In this document: positions 53,005-61,100 of the stretch, piece after piece
Layout of the letters: each line of letters starts with the position of its first letter
Position numbering within the stretch: the first letter of the stretch is position 1
NCBI RefSeq assembly: GCF_027627575.1
Contig: NZ_CP114065.1
Location: forward strand, 2,418,001-2,482,000
Direction: 5' to 3'
DNA from: Kribbella sp. CA-293567
GTDB taxonomy: Bacteria; Actinomycetota; Actinomycetes; Propionibacteriales; Kribbellaceae
DNA length: 64,000 nt
Notes under the pieces: model-generated
Databases searched by the model: none
What the model was told of the DNA's origin: nothing
What the model saw: the letters and a program-made list of their open reading frames with translations, nothing else
Position numbers and translations under genes: made by a program

Positions 53005-54201
53005 TCAGTCCCGGGGGCGGGTCGATTTGCGCGGTTTACGGACGTATTTGGTGAACCCGGCGCGCTCGGCGTCCGCCTCGGTCCGGAACCAGACCTCGGC
53101 CTTCGTCCGGCCGTAGTACGGCGAATCCGGCGTGTGGAACAGCATCGACTGAGCGTTCCCCTTGATGGTGAACCCGTCCGGCGGGCCCTGATGAGCCACC
53201 GCGTCCGCCGAGCCCTCGCCGTACTTCCCGGGGGGCACGGCACTCGCCTGTACGTCGGGCGTCGGGTCGTGGTCGTCGAAGAGGGTCGGTTCTCCGGCGT
53301 CCATTCGTACGGAGAACGCCGGCTGAGCTTGCGCGGAGGTTTTCGCCGCAGTGCCGGCCGTCGTCGGCTCGCCACTCGCCTGCGGCTCGGACATCGCGGT
53401 GCTGGGGGAGTGGGTGGTCGCCGTCGCGCTGGGCTCGTCACTCGCCTGCGGCTCGGACTTCGGAGCGGTGGGCTCGCCACTCGCCTTCGGCTCGGACATC
53501 GAAGTTGCATTGCTGGTGAGCTCGTCACTCGCCTGTGGCTCGGACTTCGCGCTGGCTTTGGCGGTGCGCTCCTCGGTCGCCTTCGGCTCGGACTTCGCAC
53601 TGGTGCTTGCGGTGGGCTCGCCACTCGCCTGCGGCTCGGACTTCGGAGCGGTGGGCTCGCCACTCGCCTGCGGCTCGGACTTCGCGCTGGCAGTCGCGGT
53701 GGGCTCGCCGCTCGCCTTCGGCTCGGACATCGCGGTCGCGTTCGCGTTTGCGGTGGGCACGCCACTTCGCTTCGGCTCGGACCTCGGAGCTGCGTTCGCG
53801 GCGGGTTCGCCGTTCACCTGCGCCTCAGCGTCCGACTCCGGCTCCGGCTCCGGCTCAGCGTCCGGCTCCGGCTCTTTGTCCGGCTCCGACACCGGGGCGG
53901 GCTCCGGTAGCGGCTCCGGGTCTCGGCCGGTCTCTTCCTCTGATGGCTGCGGTGACGGCGGGGGAGCGAACTCCGGCTCGTGCAGCGTGTGGTCGAAGGG
54001 TTCTACCCGGTCGAAGTGCGCCGGAGCGGAGGAGCCGGGGCCGGTGGCGACGCCTGCGCCGACGAGGGTTTTCTCTTCGGCGGGAGCTGCGGCCGTGGCG
54101 GGGGCCGGGGGGCGGCGGTTGAGGAGGAACCAGGTGAGGATGGCGCCGATCAGGAAGGCGAGGAGGGTCCAGGGCCAGTTGTTGCGGAGGAGGTAGGCCA
54201 T
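53005..54201 (-). CDS. arfC: ArfC-like membrane protein with Sunset domain and SEP-repeat stalk
   Basis: A 398-residue membrane-anchored protein. MAYLLRNNWPWTLLAFLIGAILTWFLL is a single N-terminal helix, followed by a Pro/Glu-rich region (about 50-130) and about nine imperfect copies of SEPqASGEPTA (about 138-278). The C-terminal Sunset domain is GFTIKGNAQSMLFHTPDSPYYGRTKAEVWFRTEADAERAGF. Sunset domains are found in ArfC of the mycobacterial ArfABC (OmpATb) system. Its ATG overlaps the ArfB stop by one base. Confidence 0.85.
   Translation of the reverse strand: MAYLLRNNWPWTLLAFLIGAILTWFLLNRRPPAPATAAAPAEEKTLVGAGVATGPGSSAPAHFDRVEPFDHTLHEPEFAPPPSPQPSEEETGRDPEPLPEPAPVSEPDKEPEPDAEPEPEPESDAEAQVNGEPAANAAPRSEPKRSGVPTANANATAMSEPKASGEPTATASAKSEPQASGEPTAPKSEPQASGEPTASTSAKSEPKATEERTAKASAKSEPQASDELTSNATSMSEPKASGEPTAPKSEPQASDEPSATATTHSPSTAMSEPQASGEPTTAGTAAKTSAQAQPAFSVRMDAGEPTLFDDHDPTPDVQASAVPPGKYGEGSADAVAHQGPPDGFTIKGNAQSMLFHTPDSPYYGRTKAEVWFRTEADAERAGFTKYVRKPRKSTRPRD
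53366..53787 (-). repeat. tandem repeat encoding the SEP-A-S-G-E-P stalk
   Basis: About nine units of roughly 39-54 bases, sharing the plus-strand core GGCTCGCCACTCGCCT-GCGGCTCGGAC. Each codes for an 11-residue core plus a spacer of 2-7 residues. Such repeats tend to change copy number between strains. Confidence 0.8.
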
Positions 54202-54317
54202 CAGCGGGGACCTCTCGGGCCGGCGGGCAGGGTGCGGTAGAGCAGCCAGGCGGCGGCGCTGCCGAGGACGAACGCGGCGAGCAGCAGGAACCAGACCTGC
54301 GCGATCAGCCAACTCAT
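54201..54317 (-). CDS. arfB: ArfB-like small membrane peptide (38 aa)
   Basis: MSWLIAQVWFLLLAAFVLGS then AAAWLLYRTLPAGPRGPR: a single hydrophobic helix and a short basic tail. It lies between the ArfA-like and ArfC-like genes, with GGGGAA six bases upstream and a TGATG overlap with arfC. In mycobacteria, ArfB (Rv0900) is a similar short membrane protein in the same place. Confidence 0.8.
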   Translation of the reverse strand: MSWLIAQVWFLLLAAFVLGSAAAWLLYRTLPAGPRGPR

Positions 54318-54324
54318 GTTTCCC

Positions 54325-55509
54325 CTAGTGAAGAACTCGGATCTCGACCCGGCGGTTGGCGATCCGGCCGGCGGACGTGGTGTTGGGCGCCACCGGACGG
54401 GTCTCCCCGTAGCCGCGGCTGGTGATCCGCCCGGCGGCGACGCCGAGCTGGACGAGCGTGGCCTTGACGGCGTCCGCGCGCTGCTGCGAGAGCGGCAGGC
54501 TGGTGGCGGCGCTGCCGAGGTTGTCGGTGTGGCCGCCGACCTCGATGTCGAAGGTGGCGCAACTCTTGAGCAGGACCGCGGCGCGCGCCACCGAGGGCCT
54601 GGAGACCTCGTTCACGATCGCGGTGCCGGACAGGAAGACGATCCTGTTCTCCATCGTCAACCGGGCGAGCCGCGCCTCGAAGGTCTGGCACGCCTGACTG
54701 ACCGGCGGCTTGGCGATCACCGGCACCTGCAGTTCGTTCGCGATCACGGCACCCGGTACGGCGGCAGCTGCCGCGCGGGCGGCCGTCCCCTTCGTGGCCT
54801 GGTCGGCGACCTTGCCGGTCAACGTCACCTTGGCGCCGTCGTACTTGACCGACGCGTCACCGGTCGCCGTCGACAGCGCCTGCAGGAGCGCGGTCAAAGC
54901 CGTCGGGTTCGGCACGCCGGTCTTCTCGTCGACACTGATTTGGTCGACGAACTCGCTTCCCTCCGCGAGCAGCGCCCGCACCTCGCCGACCAGCTTCTCC
55001 TTGGCTGCCTGGTCGCGCACGACGGCGCTGAGAGTGATCGAGTCGTCGGTCCGGCTCAACTCGAACGGAGCCGCGTCCGCACCGGCCGGCGGCGTCGACA
55101 GCTCGGCGCTCGGCGTACCGACGGGCTCTTCGGCCGTACCGGTCGAGGGCGCACTGGTCGGATTCGCGCCGGCCGGCTCCACGCCGCCGTCGGTCTGCGC
55201 GGTGCGCACCCCGTCGACGGCCGCGACGACCTTCCGTGCCTCGGTCGCGTCGGCCCCGGCCGGTACGACGACCGTCGCGTCCCGCCCGGAGAAATCGACC
55301 TGTACGCCGGTGATGCCGCGCGCGTCCAGCGCCGCCAGCGATCTCTGCCGCAGATCGTCCTCGGTCGGCCCTGCCTTGATCCCGATCACCAGCGCGGTGA
55401 TCAGCACCGGGACGAGTACGGCCGCGAGCAGCCAGGCGAAACCGGACCGCCGGACGAGTCTCGTACTCGTCGAGGCGGCCGCAGCGGGATCGTCCGAGGA
55501 TCCGGGCAC
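54325..55509 (-). CDS. arfA: ArfA-like (OmpATb) BON/OmpA membrane protein
   Basis: A 394-residue protein. An N-terminal helix (RRSGFAWLLAAVLVPVLITALVIGI) is followed by BON-like repeats (DDSITLSAVVRDQAAKEKLVGEV, DGAKVTLTGKVADQATKG) and a C-terminal OmpA domain (FLSGTAIVNEVSRPSVARAAVLLKSC ... IEVGGHTDNLGSAATSLPLSQQRADAVKATLV ... SRGYGETRPVAPN). The layout TM-BON-OmpA is that of OmpATb/ArfA. In mycobacteria the ArfABC system promotes ammonia release and acid adaptation. GTG at 55509 with GGAGGA upstream. First gene of the operon. Confidence 0.87.
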   Translation of the reverse strand: MPGSSDDPAAAASTSTRLVRRSGFAWLLAAVLVPVLITALVIGIKAGPTEDDLRQRSLAALDARGITGVQVDFSGRDATVVVPAGADATEARKVVAAVDGVRTAQTDGGVEPAGANPTSAPSTGTAEEPVGTPSAELSTPPAGADAAPFELSRTDDSITLSAVVRDQAAKEKLVGEVRALLAEGSEFVDQISVDEKTGVPNPTALTALLQALSTATGDASVKYDGAKVTLTGKVADQATKGTAARAAAAAVPGAVIANELQVPVIAKPPVSQACQTFEARLARLTMENRIVFLSGTAIVNEVSRPSVARAAVLLKSCATFDIEVGGHTDNLGSAATSLPLSQQRADAVKATLVQLGVAAGRITSRGYGETRPVAPNTTSAGRIANRRVEIRVLH

Positions 55510-55725
55510 TGTTCCTCCGTCGAGAGCGGCCAAAGGTGACCGTGCGCGAGGAGACTACTCCGTACCGCGCGCAGCACGTATACCACCCCGCAAAAGCTTT
55601 ACGCGATCCTCCGGCCCGGGGTCGTGATCGGCGCGATCATATTTATTCGGATTCCTCCTTTTCTTAACTCCCCGTACTGGGTATGGTGCGCTCAGTCCCT
55701 CTTCCGCCCCCCTTGGAGGAACACC

Positions 55726-57000
55726 ATGAGAGTTCGACCCCTGCCCACCCTGATCGCCGCGATGGCGATGATGGCCACCGGTGTCGTGCCGGCCGCCGTC
55801 GCCGCGCAGCCCCGGGAGTCCTCCCCGGCGCCGGTCCCGGCGTCCGCGGCGGCTCCCGCCCTGGACACCGGCCGCACGGTTGCCGCCGGCAAGAAGGTCG
55901 TCGGCTACTTCACCGAGTGGGGTGTCTACGACCGCAACTACCACGTCAAGAACATCAAGACGAGCGGGTCGGCCGCCAAGCTGACCCACATCGTCTATGC
56001 CTTCGGCAACACCACCGGCGGCCGCTGCTCGATGGGCGACTCGTACGCCGCCTACGACAAGGCGTACGACGCCGCCGGCTCCGTCGACGGCGTCGCCGAC
56101 ACCTGGGACACCGGCGCGCTGCGCGGCAACTTCAACCAGCTGCGCAAGCTCAAGCGCGAGTTCCCGAACATCAAGGTGGTCTGGTCGTTCGGCGGCTGGA
56201 CCTGGTCCGGCGGCTTCACCGAGGCGGCCAGGAACCCGGCCGCGTTCGCGAACTCCTGCCACGCCCTGGTCGAGGACCCGCGCTGGGCCGACGTCTTCGA
56301 CGGCATCGACGTGGACTGGGAGTACCCCAACGCCTGCGGTCTGAGCTGCGACACCTCCGGCCCGAACGCGTTCAACAACGTCGTCTCCGCACTGCGCACC
56401 AAGTTCGGCTCGTCCGCCCTGGTCACCGCGGCGATCACGGCCGACGGCACCAACGGCGGCAAGATCGACGCCACCAACTACGCCACGGCCGCGCAGAAGC
56501 TCGACTGGATCATGCCGATGACGTACGACTACTTCGGCGCCTTCAACGCCCAGGGCCCGACGGCTCCGCACTCGCCGCTGAACAACTACGCCGGCATCCC
56601 GCAGGCCGGGTTCCACAGCGACGGCGCGATCCAGAAGCTCAAGTCCAAGGGCATCCCGTCCTCGAAGATCCTGCTCGGCATCGGCTTCTACGGCCGCGGC
56701 TGGACCGGTGTCACCCAGGCCGCACCGGGTGGTCGCGCCACCGGCGCCGCACCGGGCAAGTACGAGGCCGGGATCGAGGACTACAAGCTGATCTCGACCC
56801 GTTGCCCGGCCACCGGAACCGTCGGCGGTACGGCGTACGCGTTCTGCAACGGCCAGTGGTGGGGCTACGACACGCCTGCGACGATCCGCAGCAAGATGCA
56901 GTACGCCAACACCCAGGGCCTCGGCGGCGCCTTCTTCTGGGAGCTGTCCGGGGACACCGGCAACGGCACGCTGATCACGGCGGTCAAGACCGTCGGGTGA
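55726..57000 (+). CDS. secreted GH18 chitinase
   Basis: A 424-residue exported chitinase. Signal peptide to about VAAQP, Pro/Ala-rich linker, then a GH18 barrel: KKVVGYFTEWGVYDRNYHVKNI, KVVWSFGGWTWSGGFTEAA, the catalytic DGIDVDWEYPNACGL with E199 as acid, IMPMTYDYFGAF, and GIGFYGRGWTGV plus the GGAFFWELSGDTGNGTL end. No chitin-binding module is attached. It hydrolyses chitin outside the cell. TTGGAGGAA sits before the ATG. Divergent from the arf operon, with a terminator behind. Confidence 0.95.
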   Translation: MRVRPLPTLIAAMAMMATGVVPAAVAAQPRESSPAPVPASAAAPALDTGRTVAAGKKVVGYFTEWGVYDRNYHVKNIKTSGSAAKLTHIVYAFGNTTGGRCSMGDSYAAYDKAYDAAGSVDGVADTWDTGALRGNFNQLRKLKREFPNIKVVWSFGGWTWSGGFTEAARNPAAFANSCHALVEDPRWADVFDGIDVDWEYPNACGLSCDTSGPNAFNNVVSALRTKFGSSALVTAAITADGTNGGKIDATNYATAAQKLDWIMPMTYDYFGAFNAQGPTAPHSPLNNYAGIPQAGFHSDGAIQKLKSKGIPSSKILLGIGFYGRGWTGVTQAAPGGRATGAAPGKYEAGIEDYKLISTRCPATGTVGGTAYAFCNGQWWGYDTPATIRSKMQYANTQGLGGAFFWELSGDTGNGTLITAVKTVG

Positions 57001-57034
57001 CCCAAGACCTCGCCTGAACCAGTAGGCGATCCCG

Positions 57035-57080
57035 GCGTCCGGGGTACTCCGCACCGTCCTGCGGAGACCCCGGACGCTTT
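57035..57080 (+). terminator. terminator after chitinase
   Basis: Stem 57035-57045 with 57067-57077, an inner CCGCA/TGCGG pair and a TTTACT tail. Confidence 0.75.
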
Positions 57081-57256
57081 ACTGTGCGCGACTTTCCGGG
57101 CCGTTCCGTGGCGCTGTGTAGAACGTTCATGTCCTGACTCGGACAGGTCGCATATGTGCCAGCCGCGGGTGCGGGGAATCCCTTGACTTAACCCTCGCGG
57201 TTCGCCGTACTGGTCCCTGCGTCTGACCCCGGCAAGCGTTTGAACGGAGGGGCTCC

Positions 57257-57859
57257 ATGGAGAGGCTGCCGGATTCGTCCTTGATCATCGGAGTGGCCAC
57301 GTCGGCGGCCGAGCGGGTCCAGCTCGTCCAGGTGCTGGGAAGCGCCGACGCGCTGCTGCTCGTGTCCAGTGCCGAGCAGGCCCGCGCCTTCCTGGACCAG
57401 ACCACGATGGTGGATGCCGCGCCCGTCGTACTGACTCCGGCGGTGCTGCCGACGGCGACCGGGGCAGCGACGATGGCTGCCCAGATCGAGGCAGCGTTGC
57501 CCACTTCCGGGCGGGCTACTCCGAACCATCCGGCTCAGCTCGCCGTTGCCGCGGCCGATACCGCGACCGTGGGCGGCCTGCGCCTGGACGAGGACCGCCG
57601 GGTGGTCAGCTGGAAGGACCGCGAGATGCGGCTGACCCGGCTGGAGCACGACTTCCTGGTCTGCCTGGCGACGGAACCGGGCAAGGTGTGGACCTATCAG
57701 CGCCTGCACCACGCGGTCTGGGGCAACGAGCATCTCGGCCACGGCTCGCACATCCACTCGGTGGTCAAACGCCTCCGCCAGAAGCTCGCCAGCCTCGAGG
57801 CGACGGTGACGATCCACGCCGTCCGGGGAGTCGGGTTCCACCTGTTGCCGGCCGCCTGA
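57257..57859 (+). CDS. orphan winged-helix regulator (paralogue 1)
   Basis: A 200-residue protein. Residues 1-90 (LIIGVATSAAERVQLVQVLGSADALLLVSSAEQARAFL) look receiver-like, but no phosphoacceptor Asp is evident. Residues 100-200 are an OmpR-type winged helix: GLRLDEDRRVVSWKDREMRLTRLEHDFLVCLATEPGKVWTYQRLHHAVWGNEHLGHGSHIHSVVKRLRQKL ... VRGVGFHLLP. No kinase gene is nearby. It shares its C-terminal layout with the protein at 62862, and the two flank the large subtilase. Confidence 0.87.
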   Translation: MERLPDSSLIIGVATSAAERVQLVQVLGSADALLLVSSAEQARAFLDQTTMVDAAPVVLTPAVLPTATGAATMAAQIEAALPTSGRATPNHPAQLAVAAADTATVGGLRLDEDRRVVSWKDREMRLTRLEHDFLVCLATEPGKVWTYQRLHHAVWGNEHLGHGSHIHSVVKRLRQKLASLEATVTIHAVRGVGFHLLPAA

Positions 57860-57901
57860 GATTTCCGAGTGACCAAACGGCGATCCGCGCGTTAGTCGTA
57901 T

Positions 57902-58075
57902 ATGGCTGAGCCCGTGGTGTCGGAGGTTTTCGGGGTAGTGCTCCCGACGTTCGATCTGCGCGAGCTGGTGCGCCGGATCGCCCTCCGCCTGGAGGTGGAC
58001 GAGGACACCGCTTCGCTGCTCGTGGACCGCCAACAGGACCAAATTGCTGAAGACCTCGAGCTGGAAACGGCCTGA
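57902..58075 (+). CDS. small hypothetical protein (57 aa)
   Basis: MAEPVVSEVFGVVLPTFDL followed by RELVRRIALRLEVDEDTASLLV and DRQQDQIAEDLELETA. It is acidic and mostly helical, with no membrane segment. No ribosome site; a leaderless start is possible. It follows the winged-helix gene by 42 bases and precedes a strong bidirectional terminator. Function unknown; the gene may be chance. Confidence 0.5.
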   Translation: MAEPVVSEVFGVVLPTFDLRELVRRIALRLEVDEDTASLLVDRQQDQIAEDLELETA

Positions 58076-58086
58076 GGCAGCAAAAG

Positions 58087-58127
58087 AACTGCCCCCACCC
58101 GGTGAACCGGGTGGGGGCAGTTTTCTT
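58087..58127. terminator. strong bidirectional terminator
   Basis: A 17-bp stem (58087-58103 with 58106-58122) followed by TTCTTT. It separates the converging small gene and the 1470-residue subtilase. Confidence 0.9.
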
Positions 58128-58156
58128 TGCCTGACCGCTACTTGCGGTTCAGCTGA

Positions 58157-61100
58157 CTACTTGGTCGCCTTCAGAGCGAAGTCCTCGACGACGGTCTCGC
58201 CGTTGATCAGCCTGGTCGACCGGGTCTGCGGACGGTAGCCGTCCTTGGCCGCGATCAACGTCAGCGGGTTGTTGCGACGGTCCAGCCAGTAGGCGTAGCC
58301 GCCGTCCTTGTCGGTGATGAAGGTGTACGACTGGGACCACGAGTCGACCTGGACCGTGGCACCGGCCAGCGGGGCGGTGGTGCCCGAGGTGGAGACCCCG
58401 GTGACCGTTCCGGCCAGCTTGCTCCACGCGGTCGGCGGCGTGACAGTGAGCTTCACGTCGACCGGATCCACGCTGTACGGAGTGTTCTCGCCGATGGTGA
58501 CCGCGGCCGAGTAGGTACCCGGCTGGTCGACAGCGGCGTTCAGTGCCACCTTCACGGTGACGGACGCCCCCGGGGCCAGGGTGGCCTCGGTCTTGTCCAG
58601 GCTCAGCCAGCTGACGTCGGCCGACGACTCGGAGCAGTTGTCGAGGCCCGGCAGGACCTCGCCCTCCACCGTCGGGGTGAAGCCACCGGACGAACCGCCG
58701 ACCCGGTAGAAGCCACAAGCCGCACCACCGCGGTAGCGGGGCTGGTTGGCGTTCGGCAGAGCGGCCCAGGAGCCGGCCGCCGGGTCGAAAGCGAACCCGG
58801 CGTTGGTGACGGCACCGGCCTGGACGCCGCCGACGACCATCAGCTTGCCACCGGCGACGGCGAAGGACGCCGCCCAGTGGTCGGCCGGGGAGTCGGGGAG
58901 AGCGGTCCAGGAGTTGCCGGCCGGGTCGTAGACGTAGCTGGACTTCTGGGCAACCGAGCCGTCGTTGCCACCGGAGCAGTAGAGCTTGCCGTCGATCGCG
59001 CCACAGGACGCGAACGCTACCGACTTCGGGTAGTTGGCAAGAGTCGCCCAGGTGTTGGCCGCCGCGTCGTAAGCGACCACGGTGTTGGACATCGGGGTGC
59101 AGGCAGCAGTGGTGCAGCCACCGACGGCGTACAGCTTGCCGTCGAGAACGGCCTGTCCGGCGGCCGCACGCGGAGCCGGGTTGTTGGCCACTGCGGACCA
59201 GGCGTTGGCGGCCGGGTCGTAGGACCAGGTCGCGGCGTCCGGACCACTCGCACCCCAGCCGGAGCTGACGACGAGCTTTCCACCCACGGCGCCGACGGTG
59301 ACGGCGTTACGGGCGCCCGGCAGCGGGGCGATCGCGGTCCAGGCCAGGGTGGCCGGGTCGTACACGTAGCTGTTGGCCGTCGAAGCGGAGCCGTTGCCGC
59401 CACCGATCGAGTAGATCTTGCCGTCCAGGTTGACCACCCGGTTGTCCATCACGACCGCCGGGAGGGTGGCGATGTCGGTCCACGGAGCCGCCAGCGGGTT
59501 GCGGGCGACCGGCGTACCGGGCATCTTGCCGGACTGCTTGTTCGCGAACGACGTCCCGACCTGGAGCCGCTGCAGCGGCGCGCCGGTGCTGTTCAGCACC
59601 TGCGACTTGGTCGTCTTGGTGCCGTTGGCGTTCTGCAGCGTGAAGCCGCCGTCGCGCTCGCCGAACTTCAGGTCGACGTCCGCGCCGCCGGTGTTGGTGA
59701 CGACGAACGACTTGGTGACCTTGCCGCCGAGGCGGAGGCTGGCGTCGATCGCACTCGGGGCGACCGAGATCCGGCCGGCCTTGAGGGTGAAGTCGGCCTG
59801 GGTGACCCAGTCCGCCTCGACGTCGACGGTGGCCTGCGAGCTGGTGTAGTTGCTCGCCTTGGCGGTGTAGCCGTGCGGGCCGTCGTCCGCGGAGTACAGC
59901 CAGTAGAAGCCATCGGCCAGGCCGGTGTCCTCAGGGGTCGCCACGGTGGTCGCGGTCTCGCTGGGCTTGTCGTCACGGGTGACGACGGCGCCGTTCACGA
60001 AGCCGTTGGTGTTGGCGTCCTTGACGTTGCCGACGACCAGACCGCCGCCGGTCGGCTCACAGGTGACCGTGGTGCCGATGAGCACGCTGTCGACCTCCCA
60101 CCACCACTCGTACGAGGCGAGGGAGTAGTGGAAGCGAACCTGGACGGCGGACTTGCCGGCCGCCTGCGGGATCGCGATCTCCTTGACGCCGCGGGCATCC
60201 GCGGACTGGGTGAGCACGGTGGTCCAGGTGGTTCCGCCGTCGACGGACAGGTCCACGTCGGCCTTCTCACCGGCGAGGTAGTTGAAGTCCTGGTTGAACT
60301 GGATCTTCGGAGCGGTGACCGCGCTCAGGTCGACCACCGGGCTGACCAGCGAGGTGTCCTGCGCGCCGCCGGAGCCGTACTTGTCGCTGTCGACGATCGC
60401 GAAGCCGCCGGCCGCGCCGGTCAGGTTGCCGCGGTTGCCGACATCGGTGAACTTCCAGGTCTGGCCGTTGTTCTTGTTGTCGACGACGGTCCAGCCGCTC
60501 GGGGCCGCCTGGCTGTCGAAGGTCTCGTAGAGGCCGTCGGAGCCGTTGCGGTAGCCGGGAGCGGTGAGGCAGGCGTCGGAACGGACCGGCACGGCCACGT
60601 TCTTGGTCAGGTTGCCCGCGCCGACGGTGATCGGCTGGCTGACCGTGGTGTAACCGGGGATCTGCGACTCGACCTTCAGCGTGTACGTCGCGCTGGAGGG
60701 CACCTTGAAGGAGTAGCGGCCGTTGGTCGGGGTGGTGTAGTCGAACACGCCACCGGGACCCTCGACGCTGACCTTCGCGTACAGCGGCCAGCCGTGGCCG
60801 GAGCCGTCCGTGACGGTGCCACCGACGCTGACGGTCGGAGCGGCCGCCAGGGTGAAGTTCTTCGTCGTGGTGGTGTTCACCGCGACGGTCGCGGTACCGG
60901 TCTGGCCGACGTAGCCGAAAGCGGCCACGGCGAGCGAGTAGTCACCCGCGGCGAGAACGGCGGAGTAGTTGCCATCGGCAGAGGTGGTGACGACCTTGTC
61001 GGCCACACCGGCCTGCTTGATCGTCACGGAGGCTCCGGCGATCGCGGTGCCGCCGGTGGCGGTGACCTTGCCGGCCAGCGTGCCGGTGTCGCCGACAGGA

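Noticed and set aside
53351..54196. 281-codon plus-strand frame with SPLACGSDF repeats
   Set aside because: Mirror of the ArfC repeat; the minus frame has the Sunset domain, membrane helix and operon context.
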